DNA from: JBBRHQ01 sp963720735
GTDB taxonomy: Bacteria > Actinomycetota > Thermoleophilia > Solirubrobacterales > 70-9
Assembly: GCA_963720735.1 (NCBI GenBank)
Contig: CAVRGL010000010.1
Span: 434,001 to 498,000 of the forward strand
DNA: 64,000 nt
Reading direction: 5' to 3'
Position 1 is the stretch's first letter, and every line of letters begins with the position of its first letter. The notes below the pieces were generated by a model, which saw only the letters and a program-made list of their open reading frames with translations, did no database searches and was not told where the DNA came from. Position numbers and translations under genes: made by a program. Positions 16,191-24,819 of this stretch are shown here, one piece after another.

Positions 16191-18178
16191 TGCACGCCCT
16201 TCATCAGGTGGGCGAAGGCGACCTGCTCGGTCGATGCCTCCTTCTCGATCTCCTTCGCACCCTTCTCGCCCTTCGCCGCCTTCGAGTCGGGGAAGAGCTT
16301 GTAGGCGGTGTTGAGCACCGCGTCGGATGCCTTCGGCGCGACCGCGTAGAGCAGCTCGCCGAAGTTGCCGAGCCGGGTCGCGACCTTCTTCGGCTTGGTG
16401 ATCATCGCGTCGGTGATCATCTCCGCCGCCTCGTCAGGGGTGGCCGTCGGGAAGGCGTCGTACATCTTCGTCGGGGCGATCATCGGCGTCCGCACCAGGG
16501 GCATGTGGATCGTGGTGATGTGCACGCCGTCGTCGACCACCTCCGAGGCGATGCAGCGGCTGAAGGCGTCAAGCGCCGCCTTCGAGGCGACGTAGGCCGA
16601 GAAGCGGGGGGTATTCGTCTGCACCCCGATCGAGCTGATGTTGATGATGTGGCCTGAGTGGCGCTCGGTCATGCTGGGCAGAAGGCTGAGGATCAGCCGC
16701 AGCGAGCCGAAGTAGTTGAGCTGCATCGTCCGCTCGTAGTCGTGGAAGCGGTCGTAGGCGAGCTTCACCGAGCGGCGGATCGAGCGCCCGGCGTTGTTGA
16801 CGAGGACATCGACGTGCCCGTGCTCGGCGAGCACCTCCTCGGCCATCCGCTCGACGTCGGAGAGATCGGCGAGGTCGGCGCGGTGGATGTAGGCAGCGCC
16901 ACCCTCCGCCTCGATCTGTGCCTTGGTCTCTTCGAGCTTCTCAGGGGTGCGGGCGACCAGCAGAACCGTCGCCCCCGCCCGGGCGCACCTGATCGCGGCC
17001 GCCTTGCCGATCCCCGAGGACGCGCCGGTTATCAGCACCACCTTGCCCCCGATCGCCCCCGAGAGCGAGCGGTCCTTGAACAGGTCGGGGTCGAGGTGCC
17101 GCTCCCAGTAGTCCCAGAGCTTGTGGGCATAGGTCTCCAGCGGGGGCACCGAGATCCCGCTGCCCTCGAGCGCCTCGAGGGTGTTGGTGCAGTCGAAGCG
17201 GGTCGGGTAGTTGACGTAGGTGAGGACCGACTCGGGGATCCCGAGGTCGTCGAGGACCTGGTTGCGGATCCTCTTCACCGGGGGCAGCATCATCAGCCCG
17301 CCGCGGACCGCCGGGGGGATCACCTCGAACATCTTCGGGTCGAGCCGCATCGACATCTGCGGCGCGTTGGCGGAGCGCGAGAACAGGTTGATCACCTGGC
17401 CGGCGCTCTTCGGGTTGGGATCGGTGAGCGAGAACGCCTTGCCGTCGAGCCCCGGCTCGTGGGCGATGTGATCGAGCGCCTTGGCGACGAAGTCGACCGG
17501 CACCAGGTTGATCTCCTTGCCCTCGACCCCGACCGTCGGCATCCACTGCGGCAGGGTGTTTCGGAGCCGCTGGATCAGCTTGAAGAAGTAGTAGGGCCCG
17601 TCGATCTTGTCCATCTCGCCGGTCTCCGAGTCGCCAACGACGATCCCCGGCCGGTAGACCCGCCAGGGCCGCGAGCACTCCTCGCGGACGACCCGCTCGG
17701 ACTCGTGCTTGGTGCGGAAGTAGGGGTGTGTGTCGAGGTTCTCGGCCTCCTCGAACATGTCCTCGCGCCAGGTCCCCTTGTAGAGGCCCGCCGCGGCGAT
17801 CGAGCTGACCATGTGGAAGCAGCCGGCCTCGATCGCCTCGGCCAGCTCGACCGCGTGCCGGGTGCCCTCGATGTTGGCCACCTGCTGGCTCTGGGCGTCG
17901 GCGGTCATGTCGTAGATCGCCGCCAGATGGAAGAAGTGGTCGATCTTTCCCTTCAGCTCCGAGATCTCGGCCTCCGAGACTCCGAGTCGCGGCTCGGCGA
18001 GGTCCCCGACCACCGCGACGACCCGGTCGTCGTCCGCCCCCCACCGGTTGCGGAGCTCCTCGAGGCGGCCCCGGGAGCCCTCGCGCACGAGGACGTAGAT
18101 CGTCCCCTCGCGCTCGAGCAGGAGCTCGACCAGGTGACGGCCGATGAAGCCGGTCGCTCCGGTCACGAAGTAATTCAT
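16184..18178 (-). CDS. Two-domain fatty acyl-CoA reductase (Marinobacter FACoAR type)
   Basis: 664 residues, the length of Marinobacter fatty acyl-CoA reductase, starting at ATG 18178 behind GAGGAGGAG. Residues 1 to about 360 are an extended SDR (VTGATGFIGRHLVELLLERE, with Tyr-x-x-x-Lys in HPYFRTKHESE). Residues about 375-664 are a classical SDR (VVLITGASSGIGKAAA, NNAGRSIRRS, catalytic SAYVASKAALDAF). From memory, similarity to the marine wax-ester enzyme runs along the whole chain, including TGEMDKIDGPYYFFK and the C-terminal TEQVAFAHLMKGVHW. Such enzymes reduce acyl-CoA to fatty alcohol with NADPH. The next gene probably uses the alcohol, and its inferred start overlaps this stop. Confidence 0.9.
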   Translation of the reverse strand: MNYFVTGATGFIGRHLVELLLEREGTIYVLVREGSRGRLEELRNRWGADDDRVVAVVGDLAEPRLGVSEAEISELKGKIDHFFHLAAIYDMTADAQSQQVANIEGTRHAVELAEAIEAGCFHMVSSIAAAGLYKGTWREDMFEEAENLDTHPYFRTKHESERVVREECSRPWRVYRPGIVVGDSETGEMDKIDGPYYFFKLIQRLRNTLPQWMPTVGVEGKEINLVPVDFVAKALDHIAHEPGLDGKAFSLTDPNPKSAGQVINLFSRSANAPQMSMRLDPKMFEVIPPAVRGGLMMLPPVKRIRNQVLDDLGIPESVLTYVNYPTRFDCTNTLEALEGSGISVPPLETYAHKLWDYWERHLDPDLFKDRSLSGAIGGKVVLITGASSGIGKAAAIRCARAGATVLLVARTPEKLEETKAQIEAEGGAAYIHRADLADLSDVERMAEEVLAEHGHVDVLVNNAGRSIRRSVKLAYDRFHDYERTMQLNYFGSLRLILSLLPSMTERHSGHIINISSIGVQTNTPRFSAYVASKAALDAFSRCIASEVVDDGVHITTIHMPLVRTPMIAPTKMYDAFPTATPDEAAEMITDAMITKPKKVATRLGNFGELLYAVAPKASDAVLNTAYKLFPDSKAAKGEKGAKEIEKEASTEQVAFAHLMKGVHW

Positions 18179-18206
18179 CTCTCCTCCTCGGTTCGCCGCG
18201 AGCAGT

Positions 18207-18228
18207 GCCGAATTTGCGCAAATCCGGC
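18207..18228. promoter_or_regulatory. 22-bp palindrome, candidate operator
   Basis: GCCGAATTTGCGCAAATCCGGC is a 22-bp inverted repeat with a single mismatched pair and a perfect ATTTGCGCAAAT core. It lies between the divergent starts of the fatty acyl-CoA reductase (18178) and the zinc-ribbon gene (18255), about where the -35 of the latter's TACACT promoter (18242-18247) would be. A dimeric repressor of the TetR or similar class is the natural reader, but none is encoded nearby. Confidence 0.55.
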
Positions 18229-18254
18229 GTCGCGCGCACCCTACACTCTGCTCA

Positions 18255-18554
18255 GTGGCGCTTCATCTCGACCCGTTCGAGCAGTCGCCTCTCCCCGGGG
18301 AGCAGAGGGCGCGGGCGGCCGACGTCGCCCCGGAATGGCGCGTCGCCCGCCATGGGATCGAGGTGATCGCCCACGGAGCGGTCGTCTGCCCGGAGTGCCG
18401 CGCCCCGCTGGCGCTGGGCGGGGCGGTGCCGGCCGCCGGGGAGTTGCGCTGTGGGTTCTGCGGTCACGCCGGGCGGGCCCGCGAGTTCCTCGTCCGCGAC
18501 GTCTTCGACACGGTCGCGAACGAGGCCTACATGATCGCCCGCCTGCCGGGTTGA
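18255..18554 (+). CDS. Small zinc-ribbon protein
   Basis: A 99-residue protein starting at GTG 18255, 7 nt after a TACACT -10 box, so probably leaderless. Two Cys-x-x-Cys knuckles, CPEC near residue 45 and CGFC near residue 66, make a four-Cys zinc ribbon. The rest is unremarkable and there is no DNA-binding helix I can identify. It is divergent from the fatty acyl-CoA reductase and followed by the Kgd gene with its own promoter. Function unknown. Confidence 0.65.
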   Translation: MALHLDPFEQSPLPGEQRARAADVAPEWRVARHGIEVIAHGAVVCPECRAPLALGGAVPAAGELRCGFCGHAGRAREFLVRDVFDTVANEAYMIARLPG

Positions 18555-18595
18555 GCGCCCTCGCCGGAGGCGGTTCCCCGGCTCCTCGCGTCGCA

Positions 18596-18601
18596 TAGAC
18601 T
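18596..18601 (+). promoter_or_regulatory. Probable -10 box of a leaderless promoter for kgd
   Basis: TAGACT ends 9 nt before ATG 18611, a distance at which transcription would begin at or next to the start codon. There is no Shine-Dalgarno sequence in the gap. Confidence 0.5.
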
Positions 18602-18610
18602 CAATCGGGA

Positions 18611-21600
18611 ATGGCTGAGACCGCCACTGTCCAGATCGAGATGCCGGCCATGGGCGAGTCGGTGACCGAGGGGACGGTGCTCGAGTGGCACGTCGCCGAG
18701 GGCGACACGGTCGCCGAGGGTGACACCGTGGTCGAGGTCTCGACCGACAAGGTCGACGCCGAGGTCCCGGCGCCCGCTTCGGGGAAGATCACCAAGCTGC
18801 TGGTCGAGGTCGACGACGTGGTCGAGGTCGGCGCTCCGCTTGCCGAGATGGAGCCCGGTGAGGCCGGCGACGCCGGGGCCGCGCCGGGCGCTCAGGGCGG
18901 GGCACCCGCCTCGCCGGTGGTTCCCGAGTCGGCTCCGCAGGCCACTGACGGTGACGGCGTCAAGGCGACTCCCGTGGCGAGGCGGGCGGCGGCGGCCAAC
19001 GGGGTCGACCTTGGACTGGTCAGCGGCACCGGGGCCGGCGGCAAGGTGCGCAAGGAGGACGTCCTCGCCGCCGCCGATGGCAACGGGGCATCGGCGCCAG
19101 CGGCGGCCGGGGAGGCCAAGGCACTGCGCGGCCCGGCGGCGATGCTCGCCCAGGCGATGGACGAGAGCCGCGAGGTCCCGACCGCCACCTCGTTCCGGAC
19201 GATCGCGGTCGACACCCTCGACGCCAAGCGCAAGGCGCTGAACGGAGTGCTGAAGGAGCGCGGGATGAAGGTCTCCTTCACTCATCTGGTCGCCTGGGCG
19301 ATCGTCCAGGCAACGAAGCAGTGGCCGGTGATGGTCCGCACCTTCGAGATCCGCGACGGCAAGCCGTTCGCGATCGAGGGCAGCCCGGTCAACCTCGGCA
19401 TCGCGGTCGATGTCGAGCGCAAGGACGGCTCGCGCAGCCTCATGGTGCCGGCAATCAAGGGCGCCGAGCAGCTCGACTTCGCCGCCTTCCACAGCTACTA
19501 CGAGGACCTGATCACCAAGACGCGCGAGAACGCCCTCACCGCCGATGACTTCCAGGGCACCAACATCTCGCTGACCAACCCGGGCGGGATCGGGACGATC
19601 GCCTCGGTCCCCCGGCTGATGTCTGGGCAGAGCGCGATCATCGCCACGGGCTCGATCGCCTACCCGCCCGAGTGGGCCAACGCCTCCGCCGAGCGGATCA
19701 AGGCGCTTGGCGTCTCGAAGGTGATGACGATGACCTCGACCTATGACCACCGGGTCATCCAGGGCGCCGAGTCGGGCTCCTTCCTGCGGCGGATCGAGCT
19801 GCTGCTGCAGGGCGAGGACGGGTTCTACGAGGAGGTTGCCCGCTCGCTGGGCATCGAGGAGGCCGTGGTCACCAACGCCCACCCGTCCTCGGCCTCCGCC
19901 GCTCCCGTCGCCCCCGCTCCGGCCGTGGCCGCGGCCCAGCCCAGCGAGGAGCTGCTGGCAGCGGTGCAGGCGGCCACCTCGCTGCTCAAGGCCTACCGCA
20001 CCCACGGCCACATGGCGGCCCACCTCGACCCGCTCGGCGGCGAGCCCCGCGGCGACCCGGCGATCCAGCCCGAGAACCTCAACCTGACCCCGGAGCTGAT
20101 GTCGCAGATCCCGGCCTCGATCCTGCGGATCGGGGTGCCGGGTGAGACCCTGCTGGAGGCGCTGCCGCGATTGCGCGATGCCTACTGCGGCACCGCCGGC
20201 TACCAGTTCGAGCACCTCTCCTCCCACCAGCAGCGGATGTGGCTGCGGGAGATGATCGAGACCGGCGCCAGCAGGGAGCCGCTCTCGGCCGAGGAGAAGC
20301 GGCGGCTGCTCGAGCGCCTGGTGGACGTGTTCGAATTCGAGCGCTTCATCGAGAAGGCGTACCTGGGCCAGAAGATGTTCTCGATCGAGGGGATCGACGT
20401 GGTGGTGCCGATGCTCGACGAGGTCGTCACCCTTGCGCTGCGGGGCGGCGCCCGCGAGGTCGTCTTCGGCATGGCCCACCGCGGGCGGCTCAGCGTCCTC
20501 GCCCACAATCTCGGCCGGCCGCTGGAGGGCATCTTCGCGGAGTTCGAGGGGTCGAAGGCGATCGAGTCGGTGAAGGCGGTGGCGGCGATCCCGCACGGAG
20601 GCACCGGCGACGTCAAGTACCACTACGGCCACGCCGGCGTGTACGAGACCGAGGCGGGCGAGAAGATCGATGTTCGCCTCTACCCCAACCCCAGCCACCT
20701 CGAGTACGTCGACCCGGTCGTCCTCGGCGCCACCCGCTACGAGCAGGACGTGATCGACGGCGCCCACCTCGATCACGACCCGAAGCGGGCCGTACCCGTC
20801 CTGCTCCACGGCGATGCGGCCTTCCCCGGCCAGGGCGTCGTCGCCGAGACCTTCAATTTGCAGGCCCTCGACGGCTACGCCACCGGCGGGACGATCCACA
20901 TAATCCAGAACAACCAGGTCGGGTTCACCACCGACCCCGAGGACGCCCGCTCGACTCCGTACGCGGCCGACATGGCCAAGGGGTTCAACGTGCCGATCGT
21001 CCACGTCAACGCCGACGACGTCGAGGCCTGCTCGGGTGCGGTGCGGCTGGCGATGGCCTACCGGGAGCGCTGGGGCCGCGACATCGTCATCGACGTGATC
21101 GGCTACCGCCGCTACGGCCACAACGAGACCGATGAGCCCGCCTACACGCAGCCGCAGATGGCGGCGAAGATCAAGGCCCACACGCCGGTCTCCGAGATCT
21201 ACGCCGAGAAGCTGATCTCCGAGGGAGTGGTCAGCGCCGAGGACGTGAAGCGCGACCAGGAGGAGCGCCGCGGGGCGCTCAGTGCGACCCTGAAGGGGCT
21301 GCGGGAGAAGATGGAGCTGGGCGATTACGAGGACCCGACCGTGACCACGACCGGGACCGGCGAGCTCGACCGCACCGCCAGCCCCCCGGTGGCCACTGCG
21401 GTCCCCGAGGAGAAGCTGCGCTCGCTGAACGAGCGCCTGATCGAGGTCCCGGAGAGCTTCACCATTCACCGCAAGCTCCGCAAGCCGCTGGAGAAGCGGC
21501 TGGCGGCGATCGACGAGGGCGGGATCGAGTTCGGGCTCGGCGAGAGCCTCGCCTTCGCCTCGCTGCTGACCGAGGGCGTCCACATCCGCCTCACCGGCCA

Positions 21601-22576
21601 GGACACCGAGCGAGGCACCTTCTCGCACCGCCATCTGGTTCTCCACGACGAGAAGACCGGGCTCGAGTACTGCCCGATGAAGCACCTCGAGGACGCCACC
21701 GCGCCGTTCGAACTCCACAACAGCCCGCTCTCGGAGGCGGCCTGCCTCGGCTTCGAGTACGGCTACTCGGCTGCCAACTCGAGCTCGCTGGTCCTCTGGG
21801 AGGCGCAGTTCGGCGACTTCGCCAACTCCGCCCAGGTGATCATCGACAGCTTCATCGTCTCCGGGGAGGCGAAGTGGGGCCAGACCAGCCGCCTCACCCT
21901 GCTGCTGCCGCATGGCTACGAGGGCTCCGGCCCGGAGCACTCCAGCGCCCGGATCGAGCGCTTCCTCGCGCTCGGCGCGGAGGGCAACATCCGGATCGCC
22001 AACCCGACAACCCCCGCCCAGTACTTCCACCTGCTTCGCCGCCAGGCGCTGGTCCGCAAGGCCCGGCCTCTGGTCGTCTTCACCCCGAAGGGCCTGCTGC
22101 GACTGCCGCGGGCGGCCTCCTCACTCGAGGAGCTGACCGACGGCGAGTTCCACTACATCCTCGAGGACCCCACCGTGGCCGAGCGCCGCGAGGCGATCGA
22201 GCGCCTGGTGCTCTGCACCGGCAAGCTCTACTACGACCTCGACGCCAGCGAGCGCCGTGCCTCGGCCGAGAAGGTCGCTCTCGCCCGGGTCGAGTACCTC
22301 TACCCCTTCGCCGCCGATCAGCTCAGCGCCCTGATCGCCTCCTACCCCAACCTCAAGGAGGTCGTCTGGGTCCAGGAGGAGCCGCGCAACATGGGCGCCT
22401 GGAAGGTGATGTCGCGCCGCATCCCGCAGCTGCTCCCGGAGGGGATCGTGCTTGGCTACATCGGGCGCCCCGGCCGGGCCAGCCCCGGGGAGGGCTACTC
22501 GGTCGCCCACGCCCGCGAGCAGGAGCGGATCGTGCTCACGGCGCTCTCGGTTGAGGCCGAGCCGCAGCGGCCCTGA
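18611..22576 (+). CDS. kgd: 2-oxoglutarate dehydrogenase E2-E1 fusion with N-terminal lipoyl domain
   Basis: 1321 residues. Order: lipoyl domain (residues 5-80, lipoyl-Lys 47 in STDKVDAEV), Ala/Pro/Gly linker, E3-binding domain (about 116-152, ATPVARRAAAANGVDLGLV), E2 succinyltransferase core (about 170-425, catalytic DHRVIQGAESGSF), then E1 (about 445 to the end). E1 signatures include MAHRGRLSVLAHNLGRP, the thiamine-diphosphate segment GDAAFPGQGVVAETFN, IQNNQVGFTTDP and RRYGHNETDEPAYTQP. Mycobacterial and corynebacterial Kgd/OdhA lack the lipoyl and E3-binding parts and depend on a separate E2. This version carries every E1 and E2 domain of the complex, needing only E3, which is not in the window. 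ATG 18611 is preceded by a TAGACT box. Confidence 0.94.
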   Translation: MAETATVQIEMPAMGESVTEGTVLEWHVAEGDTVAEGDTVVEVSTDKVDAEVPAPASGKITKLLVEVDDVVEVGAPLAEMEPGEAGDAGAAPGAQGGAPASPVVPESAPQATDGDGVKATPVARRAAAANGVDLGLVSGTGAGGKVRKEDVLAAADGNGASAPAAAGEAKALRGPAAMLAQAMDESREVPTATSFRTIAVDTLDAKRKALNGVLKERGMKVSFTHLVAWAIVQATKQWPVMVRTFEIRDGKPFAIEGSPVNLGIAVDVERKDGSRSLMVPAIKGAEQLDFAAFHSYYEDLITKTRENALTADDFQGTNISLTNPGGIGTIASVPRLMSGQSAIIATGSIAYPPEWANASAERIKALGVSKVMTMTSTYDHRVIQGAESGSFLRRIELLLQGEDGFYEEVARSLGIEEAVVTNAHPSSASAAPVAPAPAVAAAQPSEELLAAVQAATSLLKAYRTHGHMAAHLDPLGGEPRGDPAIQPENLNLTPELMSQIPASILRIGVPGETLLEALPRLRDAYCGTAGYQFEHLSSHQQRMWLREMIETGASREPLSAEEKRRLLERLVDVFEFERFIEKAYLGQKMFSIEGIDVVVPMLDEVVTLALRGGAREVVFGMAHRGRLSVLAHNLGRPLEGIFAEFEGSKAIESVKAVAAIPHGGTGDVKYHYGHAGVYETEAGEKIDVRLYPNPSHLEYVDPVVLGATRYEQDVIDGAHLDHDPKRAVPVLLHGDAAFPGQGVVAETFNLQALDGYATGGTIHIIQNNQVGFTTDPEDARSTPYAADMAKGFNVPIVHVNADDVEACSGAVRLAMAYRERWGRDIVIDVIGYRRYGHNETDEPAYTQPQMAAKIKAHTPVSEIYAEKLISEGVVSAEDVKRDQEERRGALSATLKGLREKMELGDYEDPTVTTTGTGELDRTASPPVATAVPEEKLRSLNERLIEVPESFTIHRKLRKPLEKRLAAIDEGGIEFGLGESLAFASLLTEGVHIRLTGQDTERGTFSHRHLVLHDEKTGLEYCPMKHLEDATAPFELHNSPLSEAACLGFEYGYSAANSSSLVLWEAQFGDFANSAQVIIDSFIVSGEAKWGQTSRLTLLLPHGYEGSGPEHSSARIERFLALGAEGNIRIANPTTPAQYFHLLRRQALVRKARPLVVFTPKGLLRLPRAASSLEELTDGEFHYILEDPTVAERREAIERLVLCTGKLYYDLDASERRASAEKVALARVEYLYPFAADQLSALIASYPNLKEVVWVQEEPRNMGAWKVMSRRIPQLLPEGIVLGYIGRPGRASPGEGYSVAHAREQERIVLTALSVEAEPQRP

Positions 22577-22600
22577 CCCCGCCCCCGCGCCCCCCTGGGG

Positions 22601-22649
22601 GTCGAGTGGACGAAATCAGCAGCAGGGGAGAGGAAACCGTCCACTCGAC
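22601..22649. repeat. Intergenic palindrome, family 1 copy 2
   Basis: A perfect 12-bp inverted repeat, GTCGAGTGGACG at 22601-22612 and CGTCCACTCGAC at 22638-22649, with a 25-nt loop, homologous to the element at 13430-13478. It follows the kgd stop codon by 24 nt and ends 31 nt before the next start on the same strand, so it may end the kgd transcript. A second, shorter GC stem precedes it. Confidence 0.6.
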
Positions 22650-22680
22650 GGCGGGCGGCCCGGCGGTATCTTGGAGCGGG

Positions 22681-23070
22681 ATGGCACGAAGCTCGAAAGC
22701 GCTGAGAAAACCAGTGCCTGGACGTTTGTTCGCCTGGGTGAAGGTGATCTCCTGGATCGAGCTGACGGTGTTCGCGGCGCTGGTCTTCTTCTGGCTGGCG
22801 CCGGGGTTCGAGAGCGAGACCTCGATCTTCGGTCTCGCCCACGGGCTCGGGTTTATCGCTCTATGCCTTGTGATCTGGGCATGCGTGCTGCGCCACGAGG
22901 CGCCCTACACGCTGCTGGCGGCAACCCTGACGCCGGTCGGGCCGGTCGGCAGCGTGATCGCGATCGAGCTGATCGAGCGCAGGGGATGGGGGATCGCCGA
23001 CCCTGCCGAGGCCTCCTCCGATCCGGGCTTGACGAAGGGGGTGCCCGCGAGTGTAGAATCTCCCCGATAG
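22681..23070 (+). CDS. DUF3817-type small membrane protein
   Basis: 129 residues with ATG 22681. Three hydrophobic helices are evident (about residues 18-42, 54-73 and 78-100), separated by EL and RHEAPYT turns: WVKVISWIELTVFAALVFFW, then AHGLGFIALCLVIWACV, then LLAATLTPVGPVGSVIAIE. This layout matches the actinobacterial DUF3817 family, whose function is unknown. The gene has a TATCTT -10-like box ending 8 nt before the start. The C-terminal 30 residues are polar. Confidence 0.72.
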   Translation: MARSSKALRKPVPGRLFAWVKVISWIELTVFAALVFFWLAPGFESETSIFGLAHGLGFIALCLVIWACVLRHEAPYTLLAATLTPVGPVGSVIAIELIERRGWGIADPAEASSDPGLTKGVPASVESPR

Positions 23071-23154
23071 AGGGATCGAGTCAGATACCTCGTGTAGGGA
23101 GAATTACCAGTTCTTCATAAGCTCGCTCCGGGGGCTTGTCCTTCGGGGTGAACG

Positions 23155-23186
23155 CGTCGGCATCCCTCCCTGGCTACCGACGCGCT
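23155..23186. terminator. Hairpin in a 189-bp convergent gap
   Basis: CGCGTCGG (23155-23162) and CCGACGCG (23179-23186) form a perfect 8-bp stem with a 16-nt loop. The gap from 23071 to 23259 separates two convergent genes. The rest of it holds short GC stems but no open frame, tRNA or known RNA motif that I recognise. A terminator role is likely. Confidence 0.45.
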
Positions 23187-23259
23187 GGCGTGGCGAGGGC
23201 CGTGCGGACCCCCTGCCTCCCGCGGCCCCGTCACGCCCCTTCTTTCTCATCGCCCTCCG

Positions 23260-24808
23260 CTACGGAGTGGTGATCAGCGTCGTCGCCCGGCCCGAACGCT
23301 CGTAGAGGTCGTAGAGGTTGTCGGTGTCGGACGGGACGAGGGCCGAATCGGTGGCGAAGAAGGCCCCCCTCCCGTCTGCTGTGACGCCATCAAAGAAGAA
23401 CGGGTACAGCGCCTCGGAGTTGATGCCGACGGTTATCAGCGTCGTGTGGCCGCGGAAGCGCTCGTACTCGTCGAGTGCGGAGTCGGTGTCGGCCGGGACC
23501 AGCGGCTCGTCGGTCCTGAAGAAGACCCGCTTACCATCGCTGGAGGCTGCGTCTGCAAATGCGTCCTGATCGCCGTTGCCGTTGATCTGGCCGGCGGAGA
23601 CCAGAGTCGTGGCGCCGAAGGCGCGCTGGTAGACGTCATAGGCGGAGTCGGTGTCGGCGGGGACCAGCGGCTCGGCGGTGTGGAAGAAGACCCGGGAGCC
23701 ACCGGCCGAGGCCCTGAAGAAGGTCGCATCGAGGTCAGCGCTGCCGCCCCCAGCCCGCCCGGCGGAGATCAGGGACGTGCGGCCGCGGAAGCGCTCGTAG
23801 ATGTCGGAGGCGGTGTCCGTGTCGGCCGGGACCAGCGGCTCGGCGGTGTGGAAGAAGACCCGTCTGCCATCGAGCGAGGCGGCATCGAACGCGGCGTCGA
23901 AGTCGCCGTTGCCGTTGATCCGGCCCGCCGAGACGAGGCTGGTCCGGCCGTGGTAGCGCCGGTAGATATCGATGGCAGCGTCTGTGTCGGCTGGCACGAG
24001 TCGCTCGTCGGTGCTGAAGAAGATTCGTCTCGCGTCAGTGGAGGCGCCGCTGAAGAAGGCGCCAAAGTCGCCGTTCCCGTTGATCCGGCCGCTCGAGACG
24101 AGCGTGGTGCGGCCTCCCGCGCGCCGGTAGAGATCGAAGTTGGAGTCGGTGTCGGCGGGGACGAGGGCCTCAGCGGTCCCAAAGAGCACGACCCGCCCGT
24201 CGGCCGAAGCGCCGGCGAAGCTGGTGAGGAAGCCGTCGCCCGACCCGTTGGCGACCAGGCTCGTCCTTCCGCCCGAGTGCTGATAGAGGTCGTCGCAGCA
24301 GTCGGTGTCGGAAGGGACCAGCTGCTCGCCGGTGGTGAACAGCACCTTCCTGCCGTCCGTCGAAACGTGGTTGAGGTGGGCGTCATAGGCGCCGTTGCCG
24401 TTGATCTGTCCGCTGGAGACGAGGGTGGTGCGGCCGCGGAAGCGCTTGTAGATATCCGAGGAGAAGTCGGTGTCGGCTGGGGCCAGCCGCTGGAAGGTGC
24501 TGAAGAAGACGCTTCTGCCGTCCGCGGAGGCACCGTCGAAGTAGGCGTTCAGATAACAGCAGCCGCCGCCGTTGTACCGGCTGGTCGAGATCAGCGTCGG
24601 TGCGGCCGCGGAAGCGCTGGTAGATGTCGTAGTCGGCGTCGGTGTCCGCGGGGACCAGCGGCTCCGTCGTGGTGAAGAGGATGCGTCGGCCGTCGGCGGA
24701 GGCTCGCAGGAACTGGGGAGCGTCGATGGGAGCCGCGGCGGCAGCTGCCGGGAGGCCCAGCAAGAGCACCACGAGGACGCATCCGACCGGAGTCGCCGCT
24801 CCTCTCAT
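23260..24808 (-). pseudogene. Secreted nine-repeat protein (PD40/TolB-propeller-like), frameshifted
   Basis: The gene starts MRGAATPVGCVLVVLLLGLP followed by Ala-rich signal-peptide cleavage sequence. ATG 24808 lies 12 nt after the aconitase stop, behind GAAAGG; TTG 24823 is an alternative. Nine repeats of about 50 residues follow, each with FFxTxEPLVPADTDxxxDxY then GRTTLVSxGxINGNG. After the first repeat the frame shifts: GCGTCGGTGCGG near 24594-24604 has one base more than the matching GTGGTGCGG segments of the other repeats. Restoring it joins the signal peptide to eight further intact repeats. Repeats of this kind are common in secreted proteins of Solirubrobacterales; the fold is probably a beta-propeller. 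Function unknown; the frameshift may be an assembly error in repetitive DNA. Confidence 0.82.
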
Positions 24809-24819
24809 CAGGCGCCCTT

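Noticed and set aside
16658..18598. A 646-residue plus-strand frame opposite the fatty acyl-CoA reductase
   Set aside because: It is a shadow of the reductase gene with no domain pattern, and it crosses the divergent promoter and the zinc-ribbon gene.
18527..22030. A 1167-residue open frame antisense to kgd
   Set aside because: It is a mirror of a strongly conserved gene in GC-rich DNA, is dominated by Arg, Gly, Leu, Val and His, and has no recognisable motif.
23071..23259. Possible tRNA or structured RNA in the convergent gap
   Set aside because: Several short stems occur, but no cloverleaf, T-loop or known RNA signature could be recognised.
23446..24675. Regularly spaced repeats on the plus strand that could suggest a CRISPR array
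   Set aside because: The 150-bp spacing, the coding periodicity and the conserved translated unit show a repeat protein on the minus strand, not an array.
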